Of a DNA stretch of 64,000 nt, positions 1 through 7,207 are shown one piece after another. Numbering within the stretch: the stretch's first letter is position 1; each line of letters opens with the position of its first letter. The translations under genes were made by a program, and so were the position numbers. The stretch is from Nocardioides sp. CER19 (lineage in GTDB: Bacteria; Actinomycetota; Actinomycetes; Propionibacteriales; Nocardioidaceae). A model generated the notes under the pieces. It did no database searches. It was given only the letters and a program-made list of their open reading frames with translations, and was not told where the DNA came from. The stretch is from the NCBI RefSeq assembly GCF_029846275.1, contig NZ_JARVWS010000001.1, positions 310,001 to 374,000 of the forward strand. Direction: 5' to 3'.

Positions 1-1
1 T

Positions 2-727
2 ACGCCGGTGCGCTTCGTCATCGAGGGCGACCACCACCTGGCGCTCAAGGGCGTCTTCCTGCACCGGACCCGGAAGCTCGCGCCGGGTGGCGCGATCGCC
101 GTATCGCCGGCTGCCGCCTTCCTCGCCTTCTGCGCCGAAGCCCGGGCGATCGATGCCCTCAAGGTCGGGGACTGGCTGCTGCACCACGCCCACATGACGG
201 TCGAGGAGGTCCGCGAGCTCGCCCTCGCGGCCCTGTGGCGCGACGGCGCACACGAGGCGCTCTTCGTGCTGGAGGACCTCGACCCGCGATCGAAGTCCCT
301 TCCCGAGTCCGAGACGCGTGCGGTGCTCACGTGGGCCGGACTCCCGCGCCCGGAGGTGAATCCCGTGGTGCATCTCGACGAGAGCGTCAGCGTCGAGCTC
401 GATCTGCTCTACCGCGAGCAGCGGATGGCGGTCGAGTACGAGGGAAGCCAGCACCAGCTGGATCGGGAGCAGTACGCGTCCGACATCGACCGGTATGCGC
501 TCTTCCGGGAACGAAACATCGCCTATGTGCAGGTCACCAAGGAGAAGCTCAGGTCGCCGCGTCGCCTGGTCGCGGAGGTCCACCGAGCGCTCGTCACACG
601 TGGGTACGCCGGCTCTCCGCCGGACTTCGGCGAGCGCTGGGCGATGTTGTTCGAACGGGTGTCGAGCGCCGTCGGGTCTCGGAAGGACCGGATCCTCGCC
701 GCGTACCGCGAGGGCGTGGTGAGCTAG
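2..727 (+). CDS. DUF559/AbiEi-type nuclease-like protein, 5' end outside window
   Basis: The frame is already open at the window edge (sense codons precede the GTG at 8), so the N-terminus lies upstream and about 240 residues are visible. The C-terminal half has the pattern of a Vsr/DUF559 endonuclease-like fold: VELDLLYRE, then VEYEGSQHQ, then a D..R...FRERNIAYVQVT stretch. Related actinobacterial proteins of about 300 residues usually join an AbiEi-type winged helix to this domain; that N-terminal part would lie outside the window. The last codons and the stop fall inside the left arm of the first copy of the palindromic array that follows, so the repeat supplies the C-terminus. Substrate and role are unknown. 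Family assignment is by motif only. Confidence 0.7.
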   Translation, partial: TPVRFVIEGDHHLALKGVFLHRTRKLAPGGAIAVSPAAAFLAFCAEARAIDALKVGDWLLHHAHMTVEEVRELALAALWRDGAHEALFVLEDLDPRSKSLPESETRAVLTWAGLPRPEVNPVVHLDESVSVELDLLYREQRMAVEYEGSQHQLDREQYASDIDRYALFRERNIAYVQVTKEKLRSPRRLVAEVHRALVTRGYAGSPPDFGERWAMLFERVSSAVGSRKDRILAAYREGVVS

Positions 728-1055
728 CAACCGATCCGAGGCCGACTTCGGTTGATGGCTCACCGCTGGCTGGGGGGTGTGCCACCCGGCGGTGGGTGGT
801 GAACCGTTGGTCGGGTCCGAACGGTTGATAGGTCACCGCTGGCTGGGGGTGTGCCGTAGGCCGGTGGGTGGTCAACCGTTGGCGGTGCCGGAACGGTTGA
901 TAGGTCACCGCTGGCTGGGTCGGGTGCCGTAGGCCGGTGAGTGGTCAACCGTCGGAGATGCCGGAACGGTTGATGGCTCACCGCCGCCGACGCTGGCCGC
1001 CGGAGGCCGGTGAGTGGTCAACCGTCGGAGATGCCGGAACGGTTGATGGCTCACC
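718..1055. repeat. Five-unit tandem array of 47-bp palindromes, about 73-bp period
   Basis: Five copies start at 718, 791, 863, 936 and 1009. Each has a left arm like GGTGAGTGGTCAACCGT, a short centre, and a right arm like ACGGTTGATGGCTCACC, so each can fold into a long stem. Units are separated by 25-26 bp GC-rich spacers related to GCTGGCTGGGGGTGTGCC. The array fills the 353-bp gap between the nuclease-like gene and the converging racemase-like gene. A single diverged copy occurs at 18871-18918. This looks like an amplified REP-type element; a role in transcription termination of the two converging genes is possible. Confidence 0.9.
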
Positions 1056-1080
1056 GCCCGAGCCACCCCCGCCACAGCGC

Positions 1081-2112
1081 TCAGCTGACCGTGACCGAGT
1101 CGAACGTGGTGGCGGTGTAGCGGACGCGCACGTCCAGCTTCTCGCCGACCTCCGGCACCCGGGTGCCACGCGGGAGGAGGAGCATCGAGGCCTGCATGTG
1201 CGGGGGCTCGGCGAAGTGCAGTGGCTTCCCGTCCAGGACGTACGGCGACCGCAGCACGCCCAGCGTCTCGAGCCCGCCCTTGGCGGCGACCGCAGCGCGG
1301 CCGCGGAGCCCGGCGTCGCCGGAGGGGGCGGCCAGGCCGATGCCGTGGGCGGTGCCGCCGGACGCGATGACGAGGTGGCCGGATGCACCGTGCCGCTGCC
1401 GGTAGCCGTAGGACTCGCCTCGCGAGAGGGGGTGCACGTCGAGCACCTTCGCGGTCACGGAGAGCGCGCCCCGGTCGCCGAGCCAGAGGCCGGTGCCGAC
1501 GCGGGGGCGGATCGTGATGTCTGGGTAGGCGGCCTGCAGGCTGCGCAGCTCGTCGAGCGTCAGGTGGCTGATCCAGACGGTGGACGCTTCCGCGCCGACG
1601 ACGTCATCCATCAGCCGCCGCGCCTCGGCCAGGTTGCCACCGGTCATCGGCAGGTGGATGGTCACGCCCTCGATCCGAGCCCGGCGGCGCGCGATCGGGG
1701 CGGTGTCCCAGAGCTCGGCGGCGCTCAGGCCGTGCCGGCGCATCGACGTCATCCGCTCGAGCACGACCCGGGGAGCCTGCTGCCGGGCGGTCAGCGCGCC
1801 GAGGTCGGCGGGGCGCGAGATGGTGTGGATGACGCGCCGCTGCAGGTCGGGAGCCAGCGGCGCGACCCAGGGCCGCCACGGCGTGAGCACCAGCAGCGAG
1901 CCGGGGAAGCGCGACGCCACCTCGGGCAGCTCGTCGTAGGTGCCGACCGCGAGGGTGTCGACGCCGAGCCACTCGGCGCGGCGGGCGAGCCGGCCCAGGC
2001 CGAGGCCGTAGCCGTTGCCCTTGGCGACCGGTACCAGCCCGGGCGTGGAGGAGGCGACGGTCCGGAGGTGGGCGCGCCAGCGCTCCCCGTCGACGATCAG
2101 GTCGAGACTCAT
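1081..2112 (-). CDS. Alanine racemase-like PLP-dependent protein
   Basis: The 343-residue protein has the fold-type III PLP pattern of alanine racemases: VPVAKGNGYGLG near the N-terminus, with Lys31 the expected Schiff-base lysine, and an ESYGYRQRHG segment in the C-terminal part resembling the catalytic-Tyr region. It is slightly shorter than canonical Alr (about 370-390 residues). It begins 4 bp after the stop of a FemX-type aminoacyltransferase gene, so the two are probably co-transcribed. This suggests work on a peptidoglycan amino acid, for example making a D-amino acid for the stem or cross-bridge. Substrate specificity cannot be read from the sequence, and it may be a second, specialised racemase rather than the main Alr. 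Confidence 0.7.
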   Translation of the reverse strand: MSLDLIVDGERWRAHLRTVASSTPGLVPVAKGNGYGLGLGRLARRAEWLGVDTLAVGTYDELPEVASRFPGSLLVLTPWRPWVAPLAPDLQRRVIHTISRPADLGALTARQQAPRVVLERMTSMRRHGLSAAELWDTAPIARRRARIEGVTIHLPMTGGNLAEARRLMDDVVGAEASTVWISHLTLDELRSLQAAYPDITIRPRVGTGLWLGDRGALSVTAKVLDVHPLSRGESYGYRQRHGASGHLVIASGGTAHGIGLAAPSGDAGLRGRAAVAAKGGLETLGVLRSPYVLDGKPLHFAEPPHMQASMLLLPRGTRVPEVGEKLDVRVRYTATTFDSVTVS

Positions 2113-2116
2113 GGCA

Positions 2117-3253
2117 TCACCGCCTGCTCATGTAGAGGGTGAAGGCCTTGTAGAGCACCGACCGCAGCGGCAGGTCCCATTCGCCGGCGTACTCGACGGC
2201 CTGGCCGCCGGTGCCCGCCTTGAACTGGATCAGCCCGACGTGCGGGTCGTCGGCCGACAGCGTCGGGGTGATCCCGCGCAGGTCGTAGACGTCGCAGCCG
2301 GCCGCGATCGCGTCGCGCATCATCGCCCACTGGAGGGCGTTGGACCCGCGCACGTCGCGCTTCTCGGTCGATGACGCCCCGTAGGAGTACCACGCGTGCG
2401 CGCCGACGCGGACCATGATCGTGGCGGCCACCAGGTCGCCCTCGTGGCGGGCGAAGTAGAGCTTGATCCGCTCGGGGTCCTCGGCGCTCATCGCCTCGAC
2501 CATCGTCCGGAAGTAGGACAGCGGCCGCGGCGTGAAGTGGTCGCGCTGTGCCGTGTGGACGTAGAGGTCGTGGAACGCCGCGAGGTCCTCCTCACGACGG
2601 GCTCGACCGGCGGCGGGGTCGGAGACGGTGACCTCGACGCCCTCCTTCTCCGCGCGCTTGATGTTGCGCCGCCAGAGCTGGTTCATGCCCTTGAGCACGT
2701 CGGCCTCGGTGCGGTCGGCCAGCGGAATCTCGTAGGTGTACTGCGGCTGCCCGACGCCGAAGCCGTCCTCCGGCGACTGCGCCAGCCACCCGGCCGCCCG
2801 CAGCTGGGACACCACGCGGGCACCGGCGGCGTCTCGGTGCTCGGGGGCGAGGTCGGTGAGCCGGCGTACGTCGTCCGACGCGACACCCTCCTTGACCTGC
2901 GCCGCGCTCCAGGTCGCCGTGCGGACCGGCGGCCCGAGCCGGACGGCGAAGGCGCCGTGCGCCTTGAGGTAGGCGGCCAGCGGGTCGAGCCACTCGGCGA
3001 GGTCGCCCGACCAGTCGATCGACGGTCCCTCGGGCAGGTAGGCGAGCGTGTAGCGCTTCAGCCTCGGGATCGGACGGTGCAGCACCAGGCCGGCCCCGAC
3101 CAGCTCGCTGCCGCGGAACCAGCCGAGCGACTCGGAGCGCCACTCCGTCTTCACCCGGGCCCACGCCGGCGTCTGCAGGAAGCTCACCGACCGCTGTCGC
3201 GAGACGTAGGCCAGGTGCTCCTCGGCACTGATCGGTCGGACGGTGAGAGCCAC
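2117..3253 (-). CDS. FemX/FemAB-family peptidoglycan aminoacyltransferase
   Basis: The 378-residue protein matches the Fem family, which transfers amino acids from aminoacyl-tRNA to the lipid II stem peptide on the cytoplasmic side of the membrane. Visible hallmarks are SFLQTPAWARVK near the N-terminus, a central MNQLWRRNIKRAEKEGV, and a C-terminal GNAT-like half with YDLRGI followed by GLIQFKAGTGGQ. The start is a GTG with a TAGGGT hexamer about 8 bp upstream and no clear ribosome binding site, so the mRNA may be leaderless. The gene is followed after 4 bp by the racemase-like gene, supporting a cell-wall modification operon. The added residue is not predictable. Confidence 0.85.
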   Translation of the reverse strand: MALTVRPISAEEHLAYVSRQRSVSFLQTPAWARVKTEWRSESLGWFRGSELVGAGLVLHRPIPRLKRYTLAYLPEGPSIDWSGDLAEWLDPLAAYLKAHGAFAVRLGPPVRTATWSAAQVKEGVASDDVRRLTDLAPEHRDAAGARVVSQLRAAGWLAQSPEDGFGVGQPQYTYEIPLADRTEADVLKGMNQLWRRNIKRAEKEGVEVTVSDPAAGRARREEDLAAFHDLYVHTAQRDHFTPRPLSYFRTMVEAMSAEDPERIKLYFARHEGDLVAATIMVRVGAHAWYSYGASSTEKRDVRGSNALQWAMMRDAIAAGCDVYDLRGITPTLSADDPHVGLIQFKAGTGGQAVEYAGEWDLPLRSVLYKAFTLYMSRR

Positions 3254-3310
3254 ACCGAGACCCTAAGGGACGCCCCCAGAGGGACGGGCACGCGCACCTG
3301 GCGGGCGCCG

Positions 3311-4318
3311 CTAGTCGGCCGCCGGCGACCACCCCAGCGCCGGACCGAGATGCTCGGCCATGTCGGTGAGGATCTGGACGTAGTCGGCGTGGCCGAACGT
3401 GAACGGCAGCGCGAAGGCCACCTCGTCGACCGACTGGAAGCCGGCGTGCGCCTGCAGCGTCTCGGCGATCTGGGCCGAGGTGCCGACGATGTCGGGGGCG
3501 AAGAGCAGGCCGGCCGGGCCCTGCGGCTCGCGGGTGCGGGGCAGTCGCGCGTCGGCGTACGCCGCGTAGCGGGCGACCTGCTCGGGCGTCGCGGAGTCGG
3601 TGGGGATCACGACGAGCCCTTGGGACACGCGCGCGGAGGCGCCGGCCGGATGGACCGAGCGGAACAGGTCGATCTGCCGCCGCTGGATCGCGGCGAAGGA
3701 GTCGGCCGAGCCCTCCGCCTTCACGACGCTCGAGGAGAGCAGGTTGAGTCCGTGCTCGCCCGCCCACCGGGCGGAGGAGAGCGAGCCGGCGCCGTACCAG
3801 ACCCGTGACGCGAGCCCCGGCGACTGCGGCTGGACCAGGCGCGAGAACGTCTCGATCCCGACGGTGCCCTCGAACTCGCTCACCGGCGAGCCGGAGACGT
3901 AGGCGAGGAAACGCTCCAGCCGCGGGTAGCCGAGCTCCTCCTGCGCGGCCGTGTCCGGGTAGAGGGAGGAGCTGAAGCGGTCGTAGTTCATCGGCGGCCC
4001 GACCGAGAAGCCGGGGTTGATCCGCCCGCGGGAGAGTACGTCGACGGTGGCGAGGTCCTCGGCGAGGCGGAACGGGTTCTCCGCGCCCAGCGGCGTGACG
4101 GCCGTTCCGAGCTCGATGCGGGAGGTCCGCTGCGAGGCCGCCGCCATCACGGCGACCGGCGAGGAGATGCCGAACTGCAGGTGCCGGTGGCGCAGCCAGG
4201 CCGAGTCGAAGCCCAGCCGCTCCCCCAGCTCGATGATCCGCAGCGTCTCCTCGTGCCCGGCGGCCGGGTCGGCCGGGTCGAAGAGTCCGATGGTCAGGAA
4301 GCCCAGGCGGCGCAGCAC
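3311..4318 (-). CDS. LLM-class flavin-dependent oxidoreductase
   Basis: The 335-residue protein has the luciferase-like monooxygenase pattern: an N-terminal beta strand LRRLGFLTIGLFD, RLGFDSAWLRHRHLQFG, TSRIELGTAVTPLGAENPFRLAEDLATVDVLSRGR, and a C-terminal helix pair. Members use FMN or F420 in a TIM barrel. Subgroup and substrate cannot be told from motifs alone. The start is GTG with a TAGTCT-like hexamer close upstream and no obvious ribosome binding site. It lies upstream of femX in the same orientation with a 57-bp gap, so a shared transcript is possible. Confidence 0.8.
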   Translation of the reverse strand: MLRRLGFLTIGLFDPADPAAGHEETLRIIELGERLGFDSAWLRHRHLQFGISSPVAVMAAASQRTSRIELGTAVTPLGAENPFRLAEDLATVDVLSRGRINPGFSVGPPMNYDRFSSSLYPDTAAQEELGYPRLERFLAYVSGSPVSEFEGTVGIETFSRLVQPQSPGLASRVWYGAGSLSSARWAGEHGLNLLSSSVVKAEGSADSFAAIQRRQIDLFRSVHPAGASARVSQGLVVIPTDSATPEQVARYAAYADARLPRTREPQGPAGLLFAPDIVGTSAQIAETLQAHAGFQSVDEVAFALPFTFGHADYVQILTDMAEHLGPALGWSPAAD

Positions 4319-4421
4319 GGATCAGAGACTAGTTGTCCGGAATGGTCGCCGGACCGCCCCGATCGGTGCCACGCTGGGCAGTGGCCGGCCTCCGGCCCGT
4401 ACCTAAAAAATTCTCGGGCCG

Positions 4422-4455
4422 TGTATCAACCGGTCCCCCCGGTGCTCCTCGGGGG
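4422..4455 (+). promoter_or_regulatory. Candidate sigma-dependent promoter of the protease cassette
   Basis: TGTATCAAC (4422-4430), 13 bases, GCTCCTC (4444-4450), one base, then GGGG. The same elements with exactly the same spacing occur at 9637-9670 before the last gene of the cassette. Spacing and shape suit the -35 and -10 elements of an ECF-type promoter. Here the motif overlaps a CCCCCC/GGGGGG inverted repeat (4435-4440 with 4451-4456). Recognition by the adjacent sigma factor is inferred. Confidence 0.6.
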
Positions 4456-4490
4456 GCGTGACAGTGACGAGCACTCGGGGAGCAAGACCC

Positions 4491-5096
4491 ATGAGCAGCA
4501 GCACGATCACCGAACGCGGTGACGCCGGGCAGTCGCCCGGTGGCGTGTGGGCACAATCGGCCGACGCCTTCGACCGGTGGATAGCGGGGGATCCATCGGC
4601 GTTGGACGACCTGGTGCGGGCGATGACGCCCGTGCTGTGGCACGTCGTGCGCGCCTACCGCCTGGACGCCGACGCAGCGGAGGACGTCATCCAGAGCACC
4701 TGGCTGGCGTTCGTCCGCAGCAGCGCGACGATCCTCGACACCGCGGCCGTCGGCGGGTGGTTGACCATGACGGCGCGCAGGGAGGCCTGGCGGGTCTCCA
4801 AGGGCGCCGGTCGCACCACGCCGACCGACGAGGAGGAGCTGGCGCCGCACCTGCCTCGGCAGCGCTCGGCCGAGACCGATGTGGTCGAGGCCGACCGTCG
4901 TGACCGCCTGTGGGGGGCTGTCGACGGGCTGCCGGAGCGGTGCCGCCGGCTCCTCCGGGTCGTCGCGTTCGAGAACCGACCTGACTACGCGAGCCTCGCC
5001 AGCGAGCTCGGCATGCCCATCGGCAGCATCGGCCCGACCCGCGGCCGATGTCTCGCCAAGCTGCGGGTCGCTCTGATCGAGGCAGGAGAGCTGTGA
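4491..5096 (+). CDS. RNA polymerase sigma factor, ECF-like sigma-70 family
   Basis: The 201-residue protein has a sigma region 2 (residues about 35-95: LVRAMTPVLWHVVRAYRLD, then AEDVIQSTWLAFVR) and a region 4 helix-turn-helix (about 145-195: DGLPERCRRLLRVV, then YASLASELGMPIGSIGPTRGRCLAKLR). No anti-sigma-like membrane segment is present. The ATG at 4491 is preferred over an in-frame GTG at 4458 because GGGGAG sits about 9 bases upstream of it. The stop overlaps the start of the next gene (TGATG), so the two are translationally coupled. It heads a cassette with two proteases, and a motif upstream recurs before the cassette's last gene, so it probably controls its own operon. Confidence 0.88.
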   Translation: MSSSTITERGDAGQSPGGVWAQSADAFDRWIAGDPSALDDLVRAMTPVLWHVVRAYRLDADAAEDVIQSTWLAFVRSSATILDTAAVGGWLTMTARREAWRVSKGAGRTTPTDEEELAPHLPRQRSAETDVVEADRRDRLWGAVDGLPERCRRLLRVVAFENRPDYASLASELGMPIGSIGPTRGRCLAKLRVALIEAGEL

Positions 5097-5575
5097 TGAG
5101 TGAGATGAGCCGCGAGCTGATGCTGTCGGTGGTGCGTTCCGTGTACGACGACCGCGACCCCGTCCCCGACGGGCTGGTCACCCGGATGCAGGCAGCCGCG
5201 CGTGAGGCGGCCGACGATCTCGGGTTCAGCCTCGAGGTCGAGCTGATGACGCTGCTCGAGCGGAGCTCGGAGCTCGTCGGCACGCGCAGCGACGCGGCGA
5301 CCCGCGCCGTCTACACGCTCCGCTTCGTGCACGGCCAGGTCGACCTCCTCCTGCGCGTCGCCCCCGAGGGCGAGCGCTCCCGCATCGACGGCTGGGTGGT
5401 CCCACCCGAGCCGATCACCGTCCGGGTCGTCCACGACGACGGCAGCACCTTCGCCGCGATCATCAGCGACACCGGCCGCTTCGAGATCCCGGACGTACCG
5501 CTCGGCCTGGTCCGGCTCCGGCTGGAGCCGCACGACGACCGGGCGCCCTTCGTCACGCCCTCGTTCGAGATCTGA
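5096..5575 (+). CDS. 159-aa sigma-coupled protein with C-terminal beta-sandwich-like domain
   Basis: The gene starts on the ATG that overlaps the sigma-factor stop, after AGGAG. The N-terminal half (residues 1-60) is helical and acidic (LMLSVVRSVYDDRDPVPDGLVTRMQ). The C-terminal half (about 95-155) is beta-rich and resembles a carboxypeptidase-regulatory/Ig-like unit: PPEPITVRVVHDDGSTFAA, then DTGRFEIPDVPLGLVRLRLE. There is no signal peptide or membrane segment. Coupling to the sigma factor makes an anti-sigma or sigma-modulating role, or being the substrate of one of the proteases downstream, the most attractive hypotheses. No specific family is recognised. Confidence 0.8.
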   Translation: MSEMSRELMLSVVRSVYDDRDPVPDGLVTRMQAAAREAADDLGFSLEVELMTLLERSSELVGTRSDAATRAVYTLRFVHGQVDLLLRVAPEGERSRIDGWVVPPEPITVRVVHDDGSTFAAIISDTGRFEIPDVPLGLVRLRLEPHDDRAPFVTPSFEI

Positions 5576-5608
5576 CCCGAGTTCCCACCACCCCACAGGA
5601 GCCAACCC

Positions 5609-7174
5609 ATGCTGGACTTCGATGACCCGCGCCGTCAGAAGCGCCGCGGTCGCCTGCCGCAGATGCCCCAGCCGGAGCAGATGCCGTCGATCAACGCCCG
5701 TGCCCTCGACCCGAGCCGGGCCCTGCCCGGTGCCACGGTCGACGGCATCGAGATCTACCCGACGTTGTACGTCGGCAACCGCCTGCTGGTCTCGAAGGCG
5801 GTCGACTTCCAGACCGCCTTCGCGGCGATCACCGAGGCGGCGAAACCGCTGGGCTGGGGGGTGGAGGAGGTCCACGACCCCGTGACGGGTGGGCTCCCGT
5901 TCGGCGTGCGGAGCGTGAAGCTCTTTCTCGAGGCGGAGGACGTCGCCCTCGCCCCCGACGCCTGGGTGGTCCTGCAGCAGGCACGCCGGCAGGACCGCGA
6001 CGCCGTCAACGGGGTCAGCCTCGACCACGTCGTGTTCGACAGTCCCTACAACGCGGGTCATCCCTACAACGCCGGCCACCCTTACAACGCCGGCCACCCC
6101 TTCGGGGAGACCAACCCGGTCAGCAGCTACGCCGTGCCCGGCAGTGGCGGCCTGCAGCCGATCGCCTACACGGGTCCGGCCCCGGCGCGGAAGGACGAGG
6201 TCGAGCCGCGCCGTCCCGTCGTCGCCATCCTCGACACCGGCTGTGGCAAGCACCCCTGGCTGGACCACGTCGTCAAGACTGACGTCAAGCTCGACGGCCA
6301 CACGATCGGCTTCGACCACACCGTGCCGGACCCCGAGGAGGACGGCGACACCGTCGGGGGGCTGGACGGACTGCTCGACCCGCACGCCGGCCACGGCACG
6401 TTCATCGCCGGCCTCGTCCTCCAGAACTGTCCCGATGTCGAGATCCTCTCGTGGCGGATCATGCCGCCCGACGGCCCGGTGTCGGAGTTCTACTGGGTGA
6501 CGGCGTTGGCCCAGATCGTCGAGCTCGTCCGCCGCCACCAGGAGGGCCTCCCGGGTGGCCACGCGATCGACGTGCTGAGCCTGTCGATCGGCTACTACCA
6601 CGAGACGCCGGAGGACGCGCTCTTCGACATCTCGCTCTACTCGGTGCTCGACGAGCTCTGCAAGCGCGGCGTCGTCGTGGTGTGCTCGGCGGGCAATGAC
6701 GCGACCGCGCGGGAGAACTACCCAGCCGCTTTCGCCCCGTGGCGGAACGGCAAGGGTCCGATCAAGCCGAGCTCGGCGCACACGCCGATCGTCTCGGTCG
6801 GCTCCCGGAACCCGAACGGCACCGTGGCGCTCTACAGCAACAGCGGCCCGTGGGTCCGCACCTATGAGCAGTCGTCGGGGGTGTTCAGCACCATGCCACC
6901 GTTCCAGGGTGGCCTGGAACCGGAGGCCGAGACACGCGCGTACGGCCACATCCGCGAGTCGATCGATCCCGACGACTTCCGCGGCTGGAGGAAGCGCGGC
7001 GGGTTCGCGGTGTGGAGCGGGACGTCGTTCGCCGCCCCGATCGTCGCCGGAAAGATCGCGCACGCACTGATGCCGTGGCTCGACCGCGGTGACGACCCGA
7101 CGGTCGCCGTCCAGCGCGGCTGGGAGGCGGTCACCGAGGTCACCAAGATCTCGCTCGCGGACGGAAACGACTGA
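5609..7174 (+). CDS. Cytoplasmic subtilisin-like S8 serine protease with YNAGHP triplicate
   Basis: The 521-residue protein carries a complete S8 triad: Asp209 in VVAILDTGCGKHP, His262 in AGHGTFIAGL, Ser473 in WSGTSFAAPIVAG, with Asn363 in CSAGND for the oxyanion hole. The first 200 residues are a non-catalytic N-terminal domain, and there is no signal peptide, so the enzyme should act inside the cell. Immediately before the catalytic domain, YNAGHP is repeated three times in tandem (residues 147-164), a possible autoprocessing or recognition site. A good Shine-Dalgarno (AGGAG) precedes the ATG. It sits between the 159-aa gene and a TPR-CHAT gene, suggesting a two-protease cascade. Confidence 0.92.
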   Translation: MLDFDDPRRQKRRGRLPQMPQPEQMPSINARALDPSRALPGATVDGIEIYPTLYVGNRLLVSKAVDFQTAFAAITEAAKPLGWGVEEVHDPVTGGLPFGVRSVKLFLEAEDVALAPDAWVVLQQARRQDRDAVNGVSLDHVVFDSPYNAGHPYNAGHPYNAGHPFGETNPVSSYAVPGSGGLQPIAYTGPAPARKDEVEPRRPVVAILDTGCGKHPWLDHVVKTDVKLDGHTIGFDHTVPDPEEDGDTVGGLDGLLDPHAGHGTFIAGLVLQNCPDVEILSWRIMPPDGPVSEFYWVTALAQIVELVRRHQEGLPGGHAIDVLSLSIGYYHETPEDALFDISLYSVLDELCKRGVVVVCSAGNDATARENYPAAFAPWRNGKGPIKPSSAHTPIVSVGSRNPNGTVALYSNSGPWVRTYEQSSGVFSTMPPFQGGLEPEAETRAYGHIRESIDPDDFRGWRKRGGFAVWSGTSFAAPIVAGKIAHALMPWLDRGDDPTVAVQRGWEAVTEVTKISLADGND

Positions 7175-7207
7175 CGCGAGGGCCTCGGCGCACGCCATGA
7201 TGGAGGC

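Noticed and set aside
718..1055. Five regularly spaced repeats read as a CRISPR array
   Set aside because: The repeated part is a 47-bp imperfect palindrome and the spacers are similar to each other and GC-rich, not unique. There are no cas genes nearby.
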